From Calamus simplicifolius (lineage: Eukaryota > Streptophyta > Magnoliopsida > Arecales > Arecaceae): a stretch of DNA of 64,000 bases. Every line of letters starts with the position of its first letter. Positions within the stretch are counted from its first letter, which is position 1. The DNA is taken from positions 1,425,654-1,489,653 of the forward strand of contig UESW01003904.1 of assembly GCA_900491605.1 (NCBI GenBank). The letters are read 5' to 3'. Below, piece after piece: positions 37,341-47,584 of this stretch. The notes beneath the pieces are model-generated. The model was not told the DNA's origin and did not search any database. It saw only the letters and a program-made list of their open reading frames with translations. Both the position numbers and the translations under genes were made by a program.

Positions 37341-39783
37341 ATGGACCGTCATGCCATTAGGGAGGGTAAGAGGCATGTAGTTGAATTTTCCCATTCAGAT
37401 AGTGAAGATCAAACCTTCTTAGCCCGTCAGGTTCCTCGTTCGGTGGGCGGAATTGTCATCCGCAATCGACAACGGTGATCGGGCCTCCGTCCACCCAGCC
37501 TCCCCTATTAGGGCAGTTCCCGTGTCCTCCCACCATCCGGGACAACCTCCGGTGGTGAGTTCTGATCCGGCAGGTCCGTCCGAAGTGGCCTCAACCGTAA
37601 CCTCTGAAGACATAGAGGCAATTAGGGCTAAGTACATGGTCTCTAGCTTCATTCGCTTGTTTGCGTCGGGGCCCGAAGATAGAGTGACCTCCGCTTGCCT
37701 TGGTCGGGTCGTTCTATACGAGGAGTTCTTCCGGTGTGGCGCCTTCCTTTCCACCCTTTTTTCCTGAACCTTTTAGATAGGTATAGATTAGCGCCGGCGC
37801 AGTTGACTTCGAATTCGATTCGGATCATCTGCACCTTTGTCATTCTTTGCTACTTTTAGGAGGCCCGGCCAGGGTTGTCACTGTTCCGGGCTTTCTCCAA
37901 GCTCCGCCGCCAAGGTCAGGGGGCTTGGTGGGCTTTCACCGCTAGGCCGGGTAGGGCCTTCCCCTTAGGTCTCCCATCCAAAATTAGGCGATGGAAACCC
38001 CACTTCCTTTTTGCCCATGTCGAGGGGGTGAGGACCGATTGGATGGAGCCGAACACCGGCTCCAATGATAATGCCATAGTGGGGGAGAGAGATAGGGAAC
38101 TCTTCATAAAATTATCCAACTACCAAATCCCTGGCTACAAGGAACTCCTGTCCGAGGAGAACCTGGTAGAAGCCGAGTTGGCCCCGATGGTTGGTGAGCA
38201 CGATGTCTGATTCCTTCTGTCTCGATCAGAAAACTGCCATACGCTGTTGCTAACGCTTCTCGTTTTTGGATGCAGCGATGAAGTTTTCCGTCGGTGCGTT
38301 TGAAGCCGCCTTGAAACAAAAGAGGCCGGCGACTGGGGAAGCATCAAGGCCGGCGAAGAAGGCTCGAAGAGGGGAGCGGGCCAGGCCGACCCAAGCCGCT
38401 GGAGTCCCTAAGGCTCCAATGTCCGTGGAGAAGCCAGCCGAGGAAGTACCGGTTGGAGGAGTGGTCCCGGGGCTGGCCGGGACCGAAGTAGAAGAAGGAG
38501 AGATCCCGGTCACTATTGAAGTAGCCGTGGTGATAGTGGATCTTGAAGAGGAAGCCCCTGCCGCCGCTGATGTGCCCGAGGCGGGGCAGGTGACAGTCGC
38601 TGTTAGCCCTCCGACTGCCACTGAGCCGGAGACGGAGAGGGCTCCCCCAATTGCCGGAGAGAGGGAGCCAGTCACCAAGAAATCCAATGCTGGGGAAGAG
38701 GCGAGCCATGGAGCAGAGGGATAGGCCAGAGAGCTCATCCCAACGGTTGGTGTGCCACCCGACTCGTCCTCGGGTTGAGGGTCCACAGGAGGGGCCGGCA
38801 CGGCTGGCACCTAGGCTCAACTCAATGACGGATGCCGGGAAAGCCGCCCATCTTCTATCGAGAATTTGGACTGTCGAATCCGAGGAGGAGACACAGGGAT
38901 TGAGCCACTCCGCGCTTCTGGATATGGTGATGGTTGCTGTTGTCCAGGTAATCTTCTGAATTCTCTCTATTTTCGGACGTGCCTTTTGATGCTCTAATCT
39001 TTTATGGTTAACATGTTCCCCTTGCTGCAGATGACCAACGACGCAATCGGCCTTCATGAGGTGGTGGTCCACTCTTCGGACGCGCTCACAAAGACTATGG
39101 CGCGGGCTGACAGGTACAAGAAGGAGAGCATGGCGTAGTCCCAGAGCATTGCTCGACTTCGTTAGAAGGCCAAGGCCTGGGAGGAGAACCTGGGCGGCCG
39201 AATAAGGGAGGCGGAATGCCGAGCCGAAGCCGAGAGTGGCCGGGCATCCGCAGCCGAAGCCAAATTGGAGCTGGTCTTGGATCGGCTGAAGGCTGCTACG
39301 GCACAGAATGAAGAGCTGGTCTGCCAGCTTCAACACGCCGAGGAGGAGGCCAGGGCAGCGCGAAATGAGGCTCGGGCTGCTGCGGAGAGAGCAGCCGCCG
39401 CAGAGAAGGCGGCGGTTGAGGCGGGCCACGAGAAGTTTGGGGCTGTGGCCTACGCAGACGAGGCCAACGCACGAGCCGAAGAAGCCGAGGGCCAAACCAG
39501 GGAGGCCAGGGCGCAAGCCCAGGAGGCCAAGGCCAGGGCACAGCGAGCTGAGGTCGAGGCGGGGCGGACCATCTGTAACTATAAGGCCTCGCTGGAGTTC
39601 GCAAAGGAAGTCCTTGAGGCCAACCTCAATGCTTACGTCAAGGGCTTCGAGATGTGCAAGGTCAAAGTGTCTGCAACCCTTAAGATCGACAGCTCCGAGC
39701 TTGAGGAAATCCAGCCCGGGGAGTCTGACGAGGGGCCAGTGGAGGAGGAGGATGAGGAGAAGCCTGGTCTGGGCGAACCCTGA
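37341..39783 (+). pseudogene. Antisense ORF of the Tat element (gypsy-type transposase-like domain plus coiled coil)
   Basis: This plus-strand gene is antisense to the element. It starts MDRHAIREGKRHVVEFSHSD at 37341. The middle part (37560-38204) resembles the 'putative gypsy type transposon' domain found in plant Tat elements (LYEEFFRCG, later ELFIKLSNYQIPGYKELLSE). The end (39031-39783) is a long Ala/Glu/Arg-rich coiled coil (AARNEARAAAERAAAAEKAA) with an acidic tail. A GT-AG intron in phase 0 fits at 38948-39030. A second intron may lie at 38205-38275, but its phase is off by one. In-frame TAG codons at 39136 and 39163, and several frameshifts, mark it as broken. Its function in Tat elements is unknown. 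Confidence 0.75.
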
Positions 39784-40339
39784 GGGCCTGTCGTCTGTTT
39801 TTCTTTTTCCTTCATTTTTGTAATCGGCCTTAGGCCGAATTTTGTACTTCATTTCCATTGTTAATGAAGAAGAGCTTTTTGCAAAAATGCCTTTGTGTGT
39901 TGCCTCGTCTGTTCCTTCTTTCCTTTGGGAAGAATACTTTATTGTGCGACTAACGATAAGACGGACCCCGTACCTGTTGGTGAGGAGGGACCTTTCTTTT
40001 GGGATGTTCCCTAACTCTGAGTATTGCGCATGTTGATAGCAGTGGCCGAACCGTTGTGTTAGGTTGGCCAATGTTGAGATGTGTCTTCGAAGTGTAAGCC
40101 AGCCGCGTAGGAGGTTACTTAAGATGCCCTGAGCTGTCGCAGGCCGTTTGAAGGGAGATTCGTATGCGTTCGAATATTCTAAGGACTTAGAATGACCCGA
40201 GGGCAACTTAGCGCCGAGATCGGCTTGAAAATGCCGGGGGCTGAGTGGGGCTTGACCGGGGAAGGTCTGGGCCGATTCGACCTGACCTTAGAGATGTCGA
40301 GGCCGAGTGGGGCCAACCAGGGGTGGTCAGGGCTAACTC

Positions 40340-42010
40340 AGTAGACTTGGAGACCGTGAGGGTCGGCGAGCTCTTTTAGAACCACCTCAGAGGTTTGTGT
40401 GCCGCTCGAGGGGTGACTCGGTGGGTACGGAGCCTTTAGGGTCTTAACCGCCTCGGGGGCACCTCCGTGCCAGGGCCGAGAGGTGTCCTGTAGGCTGCGA
40501 TGCCGACGAGCTCCTTTAGAACCACCTTTGGGGTTTGTGTTCCGCCCGAGAGGCGATTCGATCGGGTACAGAGCTGTTAGGGACTTGAACCGACTCGGGG
40601 GGCGTCTCCTAGCCGGACCGAGTGGTGTCCCATTAGCCGCGATGCCAGTAAACTCCTTTTGTACTGCCTTGGGGTTTTGTGTGCTTTCCGAGGGGCGACT
40701 CGACCGGGTACAGAGCTGTTAGGGACTTGAACCGACTCGGAGGCGTCTCCTAGCTAGACCGAGTGGTGTTCCATTAGCCGCAATGCCGATGAACTCCTTC
40801 TGAACTGCCTCAGGGGTTTGTGTGTGATGAGGACATCAGTTCAGACCAGAGTTCGGGTCAGTCGAACCAGTCCTTCAATGTTCCTGTACCAGCAACCCAG
40901 AGTCAGCAGGCCACGTCAGGGAAGACCACACCAGATAATCTACGAAGGTCCAAGAGGTTGCAGAACAAACGGGCTTGAAATTTTATGTGTCGGACTGGGC
41001 CCAAACTTGGCTGGTCACATGGAAACGGACTGCTGATTCAAAGTCATTGCCGTTGGCCATGAGCTGCTATGGATTTTGGCCATTCGGGCTCGTCTGATAG
41101 GAGTTTTGGGCCTATTTTCGTTTTTAATGGCATAGTTGTAATTTTTCTGAACTTATGATGTTAGGGTTTTCTCTCTTATTTAAGTTGGTTTTGGACGGCC
41201 GTCAGAGGCAGAGAAGAAAGACGCTGTTTTAGATTTCCTTTTTTTTTCCCTCTTGAATAAAGATGAATGTTTTTTTTTTTTTTTTTTCTGATTCAAAACA
41301 ATTGAATTGAAAATTCAATTGCTCTTCCTTTAAATTTCGGATTGAGAGTGATCAAAATTCGAAATTTTCCCCTTTTCTTGTCAAGATTCGAACCAAACCT
41401 GGATGAATTCTTTTCTCGCAGATTAGATTGTTCTTGAGTTGCAGGCGTTTTGAATATCGCCCTGCATCAGTGTGCCATCTGAGGGGCGACTCGATCGGGT
41501 ACAGAGCTGTTAGGTACTTGAACTGACTCGGGGGTGTCTCCTAGCCGGACCGAGTGGTGTCCCGTTAGCCGCGATGCCGGTGAGCTCCTTTTGAACTGCC
41601 TCGGGGGGTTTGTGTGCTGCCTGAGGGGCGACTCGATCGGGTACAGAGCTATTAGGGACTTAAACTAACTCGGGGGTGTCTCCTAGCCGGATCGAGTGAT
41701 GTCCCATTAGCCGCGATGCCGGTGAGCTCCTTTTGAACCGCCTCGGGAGTTTGTGTGCTGCCTGAGGGGCGACTCGACCAGGTACGGAGCTGTTAGGGAC
41801 TTGAACTGACTTGGGGGCGTCTCCTAGTTGAACCAAGTGGTGTTTCGTTAGCCGCGATGCCGGTGAGCTCCTTTTGAACCGTCTCGGGGGTTTGTGTGCC
41901 GCCCGAGGGGTGAATCGACCGGGTACAGAGCTGTTAGAAACTTGAACCGACTCGGGGGCATCTCCTAGCCGGACCGAGTGGTGTCCCATTAGCCGCAATG
42001 TCGGTGAGCT
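40340..42010. repeat. 142-bp minisatellite between antisense ORF and integrase
   Basis: Units of about 140-145 bp carry landmarks such as GATGCCGGTGAGCTCCTTT and GACTCGATCGGGTACAGAGC, and begin near 40499, 40640, 40782, 41571, 41716, 41858 and 41998. A more degenerate unit lies near 40352. The array is split by the solo LTR at 40825-41469. It carries no conserved reading frame. Confidence 0.85.
40825..41469 (+). mobile_element. Solo LTR nested in the Tat element
   Basis: A 645-bp segment starting TGATGAGGACATCAG and ending CCCTGCATCA is bounded by GTGTG at 40820-40824 and GTGTG at 41470-41474, a perfect 5-bp target duplication. It interrupts a 142-bp minisatellite unit cleanly. A TATA-like TTATTTAAG (41176-41184) is followed by AATAAA (about 41258), so the LTR probably reads on the plus strand. 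No internal region is present, as expected after LTR-LTR recombination. The family was not identified. Confidence 0.85.
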
Positions 42011-42151
42011 CCTTTAGCAAGATCTGGTCCTTGAATGCAAGGGAGAGCAGGCTGTGGCATTGGAAGGGACTCTTTTATTGCTCATATTCTGGGGGATACA
42101 TCATTGATAATATCGACGAAGATTATCCGCATTCCAGGTACGCGGAATGGG

Positions 42152-43258
42152 TTATCCGTTGAGTTCTTCTAGTCTGTATGCCCCCCGGTGGAGTGTCTCG
42201 GTGATACGGTAAGGACCCTTCCAGTTGGGGGATAGTTTGCCCCCCTCCGCAGGCTTAGATACCTTAGCCTTTCTTAAAATCAGATCTCCATGGCGAAAGA
42301 CCTTGGGATGAACTCGGGCGTTGTAGTACTTGGCTGCTTGCTGACGGAAAGTCGTCATACACAGCCTTGCCCGGTCATGTGCTTCGTCGATAAAGTCCAG
42401 GTTGGCTCGTATCAATGTGAAATTGTCTTCCTCGTTGAAGGACTCCACGCGCGGACTGGGCAATCCGATCTCAACAGGGATGATGGCTTCGGATCCGAAG
42501 ACGAGACTGAAGGGAGTCTCGCCCGTTGGGGCTCTGGGGGTCGTGTGATAAGCCCATATCACGCTGGGGAGCTCCTTCACCCATCGATCCTTTGATCCAT
42601 CTAGCCGAGTCCTGAGCTCTCTGAGAATGGTGCGGTTCATGACCTCGGCCTCCTCGTTGGTTTGGGGGTGGCCGACAGAGGTGAATCGATGGTGAATGCT
42701 TAGCTCGTCACAGAAAGTCTTGAATGCTTCATTGTTGAACTGGCGACCGTTGTCCGTGGCGAGGGTGTGTGGTAGGCCAAAGCGGCATATAATTGACTTC
42801 CAGAAGAAGGCTTTGACTTTACTCTCGGTGATCTTAGCCAGTGCCTTGACCTCGACCCACTTGGTGAAATAGTCGATGGCTACTAGCAAGAATCTCCGCT
42901 GTCCCGAAGCTGGAGGGAATGGCCCAAGGATGTCCATTCCCCACTAGGCGAAGGGCCAGGGGGCTGAGAGCGGGTTGAGCAGGGTAGACGGTTGATGTTG
43001 GATGTGTGCGTGGCGCTGGCAACCATCGCACTTCTGAACTAGTTTGGCAGCGTCCTCCCTCATGGTAAGCCAGAAGTATCCCTGCCGAAGGGCCTTCTGG
43101 GCCAGGGACCTACCCCCCATGTGATTTTCGCAGATGCCTTCATGAATTTCTCTAAGGATGTAGTCGGCGTCGGCAGGTCCTACACATCTGAGCAGGGGTA
43201 GGAGAATGACCTCCTGTATAGACGTCCGTCTAGGAGGACGAATTTGGAAGCCCTCCAC
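42152..43258 (-). pseudogene. Tat integrase
   Basis: Two minus-strand frames encode a Ty3/gypsy integrase. The HHCC zinc finger is in 42944-43258 (IHEGICENHMGG, then CDGCQRH). The catalytic core is in 42152-42937, with MDILGPFPP holding the first Asp, LATDNGRQFNN the second, and the Glu in NEEAEVMNR. The C-terminal part has KVSKPAEGGKLSPNWKGPYR. A TAG where a Trp codon is expected separates the frames near 42941, so the protein would be truncated. Confidence 0.9.
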
Positions 43259-43629
43259 TTGAGCAACTTGGCTTCATTGCGGTCATCGGGGAGGGTGCCG
43301 TCAGTAAGATAGTGGACGTAGGCATCCATCCATGTAGGCTCTTGGGTGAGCAGGAGGACTTCCTCGCCAGCTTCTATGATGGGCCTTTCTAAGTACTCAA
43401 TGTAGGCGTCTCTTGCGATGCCGTCGGCGGTGGTAGCCAGGTGGAAAGAATGTCGGCCTTGACATTCTCACTCCAGGGAATGTAACTGATGCTGAAATAA
43501 GCAAACGGAGAGACCAAGAGCCGAACCTTGCCCAGGTATTGAGTCATAGCAGGGTCACGCACCTCGTACTCTCTGTTGATCTGGAGATGAGTTGTGAGTC
43601 GGTGAAGGCTCTGAGACACCTTATTCCAA

Positions 43630-43800
43630 ATTCTTAGGCCAGCCTTAATCCTACCAGCAGGGCCTCGTACTCAGCTTGGTTATTGGTAGCTTTGAATAGA
43701 AACCGCAGGACGTATTCTGCTTTCTCTCCACCCGGTCTGATGAGAATGAGATCGGCACCGCTTCCCTGAGAGTTTGACACACCGTCTACATGGAGGATCT
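43630..43800 (-). pseudogene. Second (archaeal-type) RNase H of the Tat element
   Basis: Minus-strand translation gives LHVDGVSNSQGSGADLIL followed by ATNNQAEYEALLVGLRLA, the beta-strand/helix start of an RNase H with its catalytic D and E. It is separate from the RNase H next to RT. Possession of this extra RNase H is characteristic of Tat-lineage elements. A TAG lies just before the conserved start. Confidence 0.75.
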
Positions 43801-44082
43801 AGGTTTCTCCATCATCGCTCGGCTCAGGCTCGTGCCGCTCTACGGAAACCTCCCTGGTCTCCTCATCTGCCCAAGTGCACTCGACTAGGAAATCGGCTAG
43901 GACTTGGGACTTCAAGGCTGGCCGTGCTTGGAAGGAGAGGTCAAACTCTCCTAGCTTGATGGCCCACTTGGCGAGTCAGCCTGAGGTGTCTGGACGAGCC
44001 AGGATGGCTCAGAGGGGCTGGTCCGTGAGCACCACAATGGGATGGGCTTGAAAATAAGGGCAGAGACGCCGAGCGAAGATGA

Positions 44083-45482
44083 TCAGAGCGAAGATGATTT
44101 TTTCTGTCTTGAAGTACCTGACTCTGTATCATAGAGCACCTTGCTCACGTAATAAACGGGCTTCTGGGTTCCATCAGCGTCGAGACACACTAAGACTGAG
44201 CTAACGGCCTCCGAAGAAGCAGCTAGGTAGAGGAAGAGGCTCTTCCCGTCCCTTGGTTTGGATAGGAGCGGAGGAGAAGATAGAAACGCCTTTAGGCCAT
44301 CGAAGGATTTCTGGCAGTCGTCCGTCCACTCGAAGCTATTTACTTTTGTAGGTCCTTGAAGAAGGGCAAGCACCTCTCGGCTGATTTGGAGAGGAAATGA
44401 CTTAAAGCCGCCACCCTTTCTGTTAGTCGCTGTACTTCCTTCTTACTGGATGGCGGTCTCATGTCGAGGATGGCGCTAATTTTCTCTTGGTTTGCTTCGA
44501 TCCCCCGCTGAGTCACCATAAAACCTAGGAACTTACCCGTCGTGACTCCGAAGGTGCATTTCTTGGGATTCAGCTTGACCTGGAAGCGGCAGAGGTTGCT
44601 GAAAGTTTTCTCTAGATCGAAGACATGATCAAAAGCGCGGATGCTCTTAGTCAGCATGTCATCCACGTAGACTTCCATGTTCCAACCTAGCTGATCCTGA
44701 AACACTCTGTTCATCAATCTTTGATAGGTTGCCCCCGCGTTCTTGAGACCGAAGGGCATCAATTTGTGGTAATAAATCCCCTTTTCTGTCACAAAGGATG
44801 TGTGCTCTTCATCACTAGGGTCCATCCTTATCTGATTATATCCGGAGAAGGCGTTCATGAAACTAAGGAGCTCATGGCCGGAGGTGGAATCTACCAGCTG
44901 ATCTATCCTTGGCAGAGGAAAACTGTCTTTCGGACATCCCTTATTGAGGTCGGTGAAGTCGATGCAAATTCTTCAGCTCCAATTTGCCTTTCTCACCATG
45001 ACCATGTTGGCCACCCAGCTAGGGTAATGCGCCTCTCGGATGTGGCCGGCACTGAGTAGTTTGTTAACCTCCTCATTGATGGCCTTTTGCTGCTCGGGAG
45101 CGAAGCTCTTCTTCCTTTGGCGGATTGGACGGTGCTTCGGATTGATGTTGAGCTTGTGGGTGATTACTTCTGGAGGGATGCCGGGCATGTCAGATGCTGA
45201 CCAAGCGAAAACGTCTGAGTTGGCCCACAAGAAGGTTAGGAGGCGATCATGATCCTCCAAGGGGAGGAGTCTGCCGATACGCACGATCCTCGTCGGATCA
45301 TCCCCAAGGGGAAAGGTCAGGAGGTGCTTGGCCGGCTCCCCTCTTCTATTGGACTCCCTGGGGTCAGGTCCTTCTAGGACCGGCTCGGCCTCCAAGGGGC
45401 TTGACACTGTGTGATAGCAGGGTAGAACTAAACCGATCTCGCCTTTCATCTCCCCAACACCTCCGCTAGTAGGGAACTGCAC
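44083..45482 (-). pseudogene. Tat reverse transcriptase and first RNase H
   Basis: The frame at 44973-45482 carries the RT N-terminus (KSFAPEQQKAINEEVNKLL, then HYPSWVANMVMV). The frame at 44340-44858 has MNAFSGYNQIRMDPSDEEHT, LMPFGLKNAGATYQRLMNRV and the active-site YVDDM near 44660. The frame at 44083-44373 has FEWTDDCQKSFDGLKAFLSS and the first RNase H start. The breaks between frames are frameshifts, so no intact polymerase is encoded. Confidence 0.9.
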
Positions 45483-45491
45483 CAGCAGGCG

Positions 45492-45850
45492 TCAGGTGGA
45501 GATAATCGCATCCAATAAATTTAAGCTTGGGTGCCCGAGAATGGCGTTGTATGCCAAGGGGATCCGCACAACGAAGAACTTCATGATCACTGTGCTTTGG
45601 CATGGCGGTGTTCCGGCTGTCATAGGTAAAGATATCTCGCCCTCAACCCTTACCGAATCCCCGGTGAATCCGACCAAAGGGGTTGCTACAGGCTGAAGAG
45701 AGTCTAGAGATAATCACATCCGAACAAAAGCGTCATAAGTGAGGATGTCAGCTGAGCTGCCACTATCAACCAATATCCTTTTTACAGGGGGCTTGTCAAT
45801 CGTCATCGAAACGGTGATGCCTTCATTGTTTACATTCTTAAAATTTACCG
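45492..45850 (-). pseudogene. Tat aspartic protease
   Basis: The minus strand reads RILVDSGSSADIL near 45738-45778, the D-S-G active site of a retropepsin. The frame at 45492-45677 then gives VGFTGDSVRVEGEISLP and LAYNAILGHPSLN, typical of the protease region of Tat polyproteins. Confidence 0.8.
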
Positions 45851-46029
45851 GTTCCCCCCGAGAACTACATTACCCGGCGCGTCCTCCCCTCTTGGCCGCT
45901 TGGATGAGGAAGCCGCTCCCCAAGACACCATTCCAACTGTCCGCTCCGTGGGGGTGTTGTTGACAGCGGCCTGAGCAGGCGGGGGTCCCATGAGTGCTGG
46001 TAGCGATTGTGGCACCTTCTGAACATATT

Positions 46030-47501
46030 TGCCGAGGTAGCCCCTCTGGATGAGCTCCTTAATGGCGCGCTTCAAGCTGAAGCAGCTGTCGGTGTCATGC
46101 CCATAGTCTCGATGGAATCGGCAGTAGCAGCTCTTGTCATGGGGAGGACATTTCTTCATAGGAGGAGGGCGCTGAAGATAAGGCTTGTCCTCGATTTCCA
46201 TTAGGATATGAGATCGATGGACGAGGAGAGGCATGAGCTTGCTCTCATCAGGGATGGGGCTTCGATGCCTATTGTTGGATCGGTGAGACGGATCGGGCCG
46301 CCGGTGGCGAGGGGGGATGCTTGGCTCGGGGCAAGCAGGCTTGCGGTTGGAGCTCCTTGATGATTCCCGGTGGGTGAGGTGGGCCTCATCCGCGCGGATG
46401 TACTTCTAAGCTTGGAGGAGAAGGTCGGAGTAGGAACCCAGAGGCTTCTTGTCCAGAGAGAAGGTAAAGCGGGATGGGAGGAGTCCTCACTTCAGCGCCA
46501 GCGTTGCCACCGCATCGTCTAGATGGTAGACTTCAAGGGCGGCGGTTTTGAACCGGGACACAAAGTCCCATAGCGACTCTCCCTCCTTCTGGCGCATGGA
46601 GAAGAGGCTATCCGCAACCCTCGGGATTCACTGGCAGGCATCAAAATGTGCCAGAAAGGCCTTTTTCAGCTCCCGAAAGGAGTCGATGCTATGGGGGGAC
46701 AGGCGCGAGTGCCAAGCGTGAGCAGCCTTCCGTAGAGTAGCAAGGAAAGCGTTGCAGAGAAGGGCATCTGACGCACCCTGAACTTGCATCATGGCCTTGT
46801 AGCTCTCGAGGTGGTCGAGAGGATCCATCGTACCATCGTACAAATCTATCTGGGGAATCAAAATCTAGAGGGGATGGGCTCCTCCAGTATTTGGCGAGTG
46901 TAAGGAGGACGGGTGTCATATTCCTCCTTCGGTTGGTTGTTGATCTTCCTGGTGAGTTCGTCTAGTCGCTGGTTGTACTCGTCCAGGCGCTCCTCCGCCT
47001 GGCGGTTGATTATCGGGGCCCTCCGAGATGGCTCAGAGGATGAAGAAGAGGAAGATGAAGAAGAAGAAGAAGGACGCGGAAGATGGGATTTCTGCTTTGG
47101 TTCCTCTTGGCGGTGTGGCTCTGGAGGAAACTTGCTTGGGCCATAATCTGGAGATCGCGGCCGCTTGAGGGACTCACAGCGAGGCTTCCTTGGAGAAGCC
47201 CGGTGACGACTGCCTCTCGTTGATAAGAACCTCCCCTTGCAGACTGTTGACTGGTAGGGAAAGCGGTCTAATGCTGGGTGGCCACGAACTGCTACTGCTG
47301 AAGTCCGTGAACCATGGCGGTGAGGGTCTGAACTTGCCGAGTGAGGGTTGCCAGCTGCTCCACAGCCGAGGCAGCCATCTCCGGTTGAGGGGAAGCAACA
47401 GGAGGATCAACGACAGGAAGGTTGGTCTCCTGCTGCTTAGTTGGGGTAAGATGCCCCCCAGGGTGACTGACTGAACCATCCTGAGCTCGTGTCATCACCA
47501 T
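46030..47501 (-). pseudogene. Tat gag
   Basis: The start MVMTRAQDGS is at 47501. The central frame 46628-46861 (IDLYDGTMDPLDHLESYKA, then FRELKKAFLAHF) is a retrotransposon gag domain. Toward the C-terminus (46030-46234) YCRFHRDYGHDTDSCF and IKELIQRGYLGKYV match the zinc-knuckle-like region of Tat gags. Frame breaks occur at several places. Confidence 0.85.
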
Positions 47502-47569
47502 TGTTGGGAGAGAGAGAGAAAAGAGAAGTATACTATAGGGTTTGGGCCTTCTTTGCTTTCCTTCCCCTA

Positions 47570-47584
47570 CCTTGCGCACCAATC
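47570..47584 (-). promoter_or_regulatory. Putative primer-binding site of the Tat element
   Basis: GATTGGTGCGCAAGG follows the 5' LTR on the minus strand. Its first six bases and the GCGC that follows are shared with the LARD-like element. The primer tRNA was not identified. Confidence 0.55.
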
